A DNA stretch of 64,000 nt from Bartonella sp. F02 (GTDB lineage: Bacteria; Pseudomonadota; Alphaproteobacteria; Rhizobiales; Rhizobiaceae), in assembly GCF_026929975.1 (NCBI RefSeq), contig NZ_JANHOK010000005.1, positions 78,914 through 142,913 of the forward strand, given 5' to 3'. Below are positions 61,744 to 64,000 of the stretch, piece by piece; position 1 is the stretch's first letter; every line of letters begins with the position of its first letter. The notes beneath the pieces are model-generated. The model ran no database searches. It was not told the origin of the DNA and saw only the letters and a list, made by a program, of their open reading frames with translations. Made by a program: the position numbers and the translations under genes.

Positions 61744-63747
61744 TTAAGCATCATTTTCTAGTTGTGTTACGGGACTGTTGATTAAAGCATCAATATTGTG
61801 TTTTTCTCGCAAAAATGCTTGAAGATCTTGGTTCGTTAAAGCTTTGCTATCAGGGAAACGGATCCGCATGGGATCCACTTTTGTCCCATTGACAATGATT
61901 TCAAAATGACAGTGAGGTCCCGTTGCCATTCCTGTTGCTCCTACATATCCAATGACTTGTCCTTGTCGAACATAGACTCCCGGTTTTATGCCTGGAGCAT
62001 AGCGGCTTTGATGCGAATAACTACTGACATAGCCGTTGGCATGTCGAATTTCTGTATGGTTTCCATAGCCTCCTGCAACGCCTACTCTTGTCACAACTCC
62101 ATCTCCAACAGCAATGATGGGAGATCCTTTTGGAGCAACCCAATCAACACCTGTATGCATGCGAACATACCCTAAAATAGGATGTTTGCGCGCTCCAAAG
62201 GGTGAACCTAAAACACCATTCGGAATAGGTTTTCTGAGTAAAAATGGTTTTGAGCTTTTCCCTTCTGAATCATAATAATCGATACTGCCGTCATTTGATT
62301 GATAAAGATAATATTTGTATGTTACTTTGCCAAAGGTTGCACTAACATAACGAATTTCAGGTTTTGCATAAGCTATTTGTTTGCGTGCTTTGGTGTTTTT
62401 GTTTTTATTATTTTTTTCAGTGTTTTTTTGTTCTGGAATGGCATAAAATATTTCGAGCTGATCGGTTGGCGTTATGCGGCTTTTCATATCAATATTGGTT
62501 GCCAGCAAACGAATGAGACTCAGAGAGATGGATTGTGGCATGTGATGACTGAGAACAGCATGATAAATAGCATCGTAGACTGTTGGCAATTTTGCTGCAC
62601 TGATATAAGAATGTGGAATGCCATTTTGAAGTGCCGCTTTAAGCGCATAGGACATTTCTGGTTCTGTGCTTTCAACAAATTCATTCTCATCATTTAGAGC
62701 AATAGTGAGAATATGCCGCATTCCTTGATAAATGCTCACGCGGACAAGGTGATCTTCTTCTCCCTGTTGAGTAATCACACCAATGCGTAAAAGACTTCCC
62801 TTTGCTAAAAGTTCAGAATCATTGGCTGCCGTTAAAGCCGCGTCGATTTGTTCCATTTGTTCTTTTGTATAATTGAGTTTTTTCAGAGCATCCCATATTC
62901 GTTGTTCTTTTTGAATGGGGATAATGTCTTCAGCATAATTTTTTGAGAGATCGATTCGATGATTTTGTGGTGAAACTGTAACATTTTCTTGAATAATGCG
63001 TACTTCAGGGGCATCGGTCAATTTTGATGTCGACGATAAGCTTTCAAGTTGTAAAGGGTCGATAAGTGTAAGAATTGAAAGAGGATCATTTATTTTTTCT
63101 AAATTAAATCCTGCGCTTTGTAATTCTTTTTGCACGTCATCTTCTGTGAGTCTATCTGAACCATCAAAGTTTATTTGCTGTACAATAAAATCACGGTTGC
63201 GTAAGATTATTGTTGTTTGCACTTTCGCACTATAGATATGCCCAGAGATATGCTCAGTATCTTTTTGCTGAGTCATTTGATTTTGTGCGTTGTCTGCAAA
63301 AATACTTAATGCATCAAATTTAGGATAAGTATATTGCCCTGGGCGTTCTTCGGCTAATGCCATCCTGATCCATTGAAATTTTTGAGTTTGAACAATTTTT
63401 GCATCACCTTTTTGTTGAAGAACCGATAATTCGAATTGGCGCTTACTATCAAAACTTTGTCGGGCGTGCGTTGGAGCAATACGATCCCCTTTATAACCAT
63501 TGGTATTAGAATCTTGTTTTCTTGACCAGTGTGACCAAGTGAACCATTGAGGTGTTTTGCCTAATAATTTCTGTTCATCTAAAGCTGTAAAAAGTGCAAT
63601 TCCCATTAAAATACAGGAAGTTACTCCCGTGAGAATCGTTCCAGCAAGCCAACGAATAGAAACTTGCCGGCGGTCCGGAAGAGACCGCGTGACTAGGAGA
63701 GCGGGATCTTGTCCTGGGTCGTTTTTTTGATGTTGATTATCCCACAT
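61744..63747 (-). CDS. M23-family peptidoglycan endopeptidase
   Basis: The 667-residue envelope protein has a cytoplasmic N-terminus, one membrane helix (about 37-58, SIRWLAGTILTGVTSCILMGIALF), a long variable periplasmic region and a C-terminal M23/LytM domain (about 515-640): LGSPFGARKHPILGYVRMHTGVDWVAPKGSPI, GDGVVTRVGVAGGYGN, HANGYVSSYSHQ and GATGMATGPHCHFEIIVNG supply the HxxxD and HxH zinc ligands. It cleaves peptide cross-links in cell growth or division, or serves as an activator of amidases. It is monocistronic. Confidence 0.88.
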   Translation of the reverse strand: MWDNQHQKNDPGQDPALLVTRSLPDRRQVSIRWLAGTILTGVTSCILMGIALFTALDEQKLLGKTPQWFTWSHWSRKQDSNTNGYKGDRIAPTHARQSFDSKRQFELSVLQQKGDAKIVQTQKFQWIRMALAEERPGQYTYPKFDALSIFADNAQNQMTQQKDTEHISGHIYSAKVQTTIILRNRDFIVQQINFDGSDRLTEDDVQKELQSAGFNLEKINDPLSILTLIDPLQLESLSSTSKLTDAPEVRIIQENVTVSPQNHRIDLSKNYAEDIIPIQKEQRIWDALKKLNYTKEQMEQIDAALTAANDSELLAKGSLLRIGVITQQGEEDHLVRVSIYQGMRHILTIALNDENEFVESTEPEMSYALKAALQNGIPHSYISAAKLPTVYDAIYHAVLSHHMPQSISLSLIRLLATNIDMKSRITPTDQLEIFYAIPEQKNTEKNNKNKNTKARKQIAYAKPEIRYVSATFGKVTYKYYLYQSNDGSIDYYDSEGKSSKPFLLRKPIPNGVLGSPFGARKHPILGYVRMHTGVDWVAPKGSPIIAVGDGVVTRVGVAGGYGNHTEIRHANGYVSSYSHQSRYAPGIKPGVYVRQGQVIGYVGATGMATGPHCHFEIIVNGTKVDPMRIRFPDSKALTNQDLQAFLREKHNIDALINSPVTQLENDA

Positions 63748-64000
63748 GGATCTTCATTATGCTTTCATCTTTAAATAGTGGTTATTACAGGATGAACAGA
63801 AGTTAAAAAGCTAACACGGCTTGGACTGTTTATACAAGAGTTTGATTGTTTTATCGAACATGGAGCAATTATATTAAAGTAAAGCCTATTATTCTCAAGA
63901 ATAAATTAAACAGAGACAGCATAATTTGATAAAAAGTTATTACAAACTTTCACAAAGACAGAGTCAATGCTTTGTGTTTGTAATTTTTTTGCTAGTTTTG
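63748..64000. other. Right-edge spacer with a TTATTCT-AGAATAA palindrome
   Basis: No gene is seen up to the end of the window. A TTATTCT-CA-AGAATAA palindrome lies at about 63,889-63,904, a possible regulator site upstream of the M23 peptidase or of a gene beyond the window. Confidence 0.35.

Noticed and set aside
63889..63904. Irr box at the right edge
   Set aside because: TTATTCT-CA-AGAATAA has a 2-base centre and lacks the TTTAGAA half-site; not a good ICE match.

Overview
The window looks like a chromosomal segment of a Bartonella species (Hyphomicrobiales, Alphaproteobacteria). The evidence is the low GC content with AT-rich spacers full of short tandem duplications, the Rhizobiales-type gene set (DUF1013/TrcR, DUF4167, PhyR-NepR-EcfG, MbfA with Irr boxes, 41-residue L36) and phage-derived genes matching what is known of the Bartonella gene transfer agent. 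Genus is inferred; species cannot be fixed from sequence alone.

Positions 1-15,123 are mainly core genes: trcR-like, pal, tilS, ftsH, glmM, a small membrane-protein pair (DUF883 and holin-like), exbB-exbD, dut, an Irr-controlled mbfA with a decayed second copy beside it, an orphan PemK/MazF-like gene with a candidate structured RNA, dsbB and a YqaA/DedA membrane protein. Positions 15,278-26,221 form an accessory stretch bracketed by tRNA-Leu(CAA) and tRNA-Thr(GGT). It has a Bcr/CflA transporter, a secreted orphan, and a phage-type replication block: DUF6456-like protein, Toprim primase-helicase, O-like DUF1376 protein containing twenty-five 12-bp repeats, an XRE repressor with candidate operators, and a YqaJ/lambda-type exonuclease. 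Positions 26,395-38,233 return to core genes: murA, a YmdB-type phosphoesterase, 5-formyl-THF cyclo-ligase with 6S RNA upstream, a TPR protein, rpmJ, purE-purK, infA-maf-yacG and clpB.

Positions 39,400-51,762 hold a complete-looking plus-strand short-tailed (P22/N4-like) phage head, packaging, tail and lysis cluster without integrase or lysogeny genes. It runs small terminase, TerL, portal, scaffold, N4-gp56 capsid, adaptor, P22 gp10-like tail protein, a GNAT-like protein, an S74-chaperoned tail protein, a collar protein, lysozyme, and overlapping Rz/Rz1 spanins. Together with the separate replication block this fits a domesticated gene-transfer-agent system (BaGTA plus phage-derived run-off replication). 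Two intrinsic terminators lie inside the cluster.

Positions 55,244-63,747 hold a DUF4167 protein, two small envelope proteins, the general stress response locus (HWE kinase, PhyR, NepR, EcfG, and a second CHASE3-type kinase) and an M23 peptidase. Spacers over 300 bases are described individually; several carry hairpins or candidate small RNAs.
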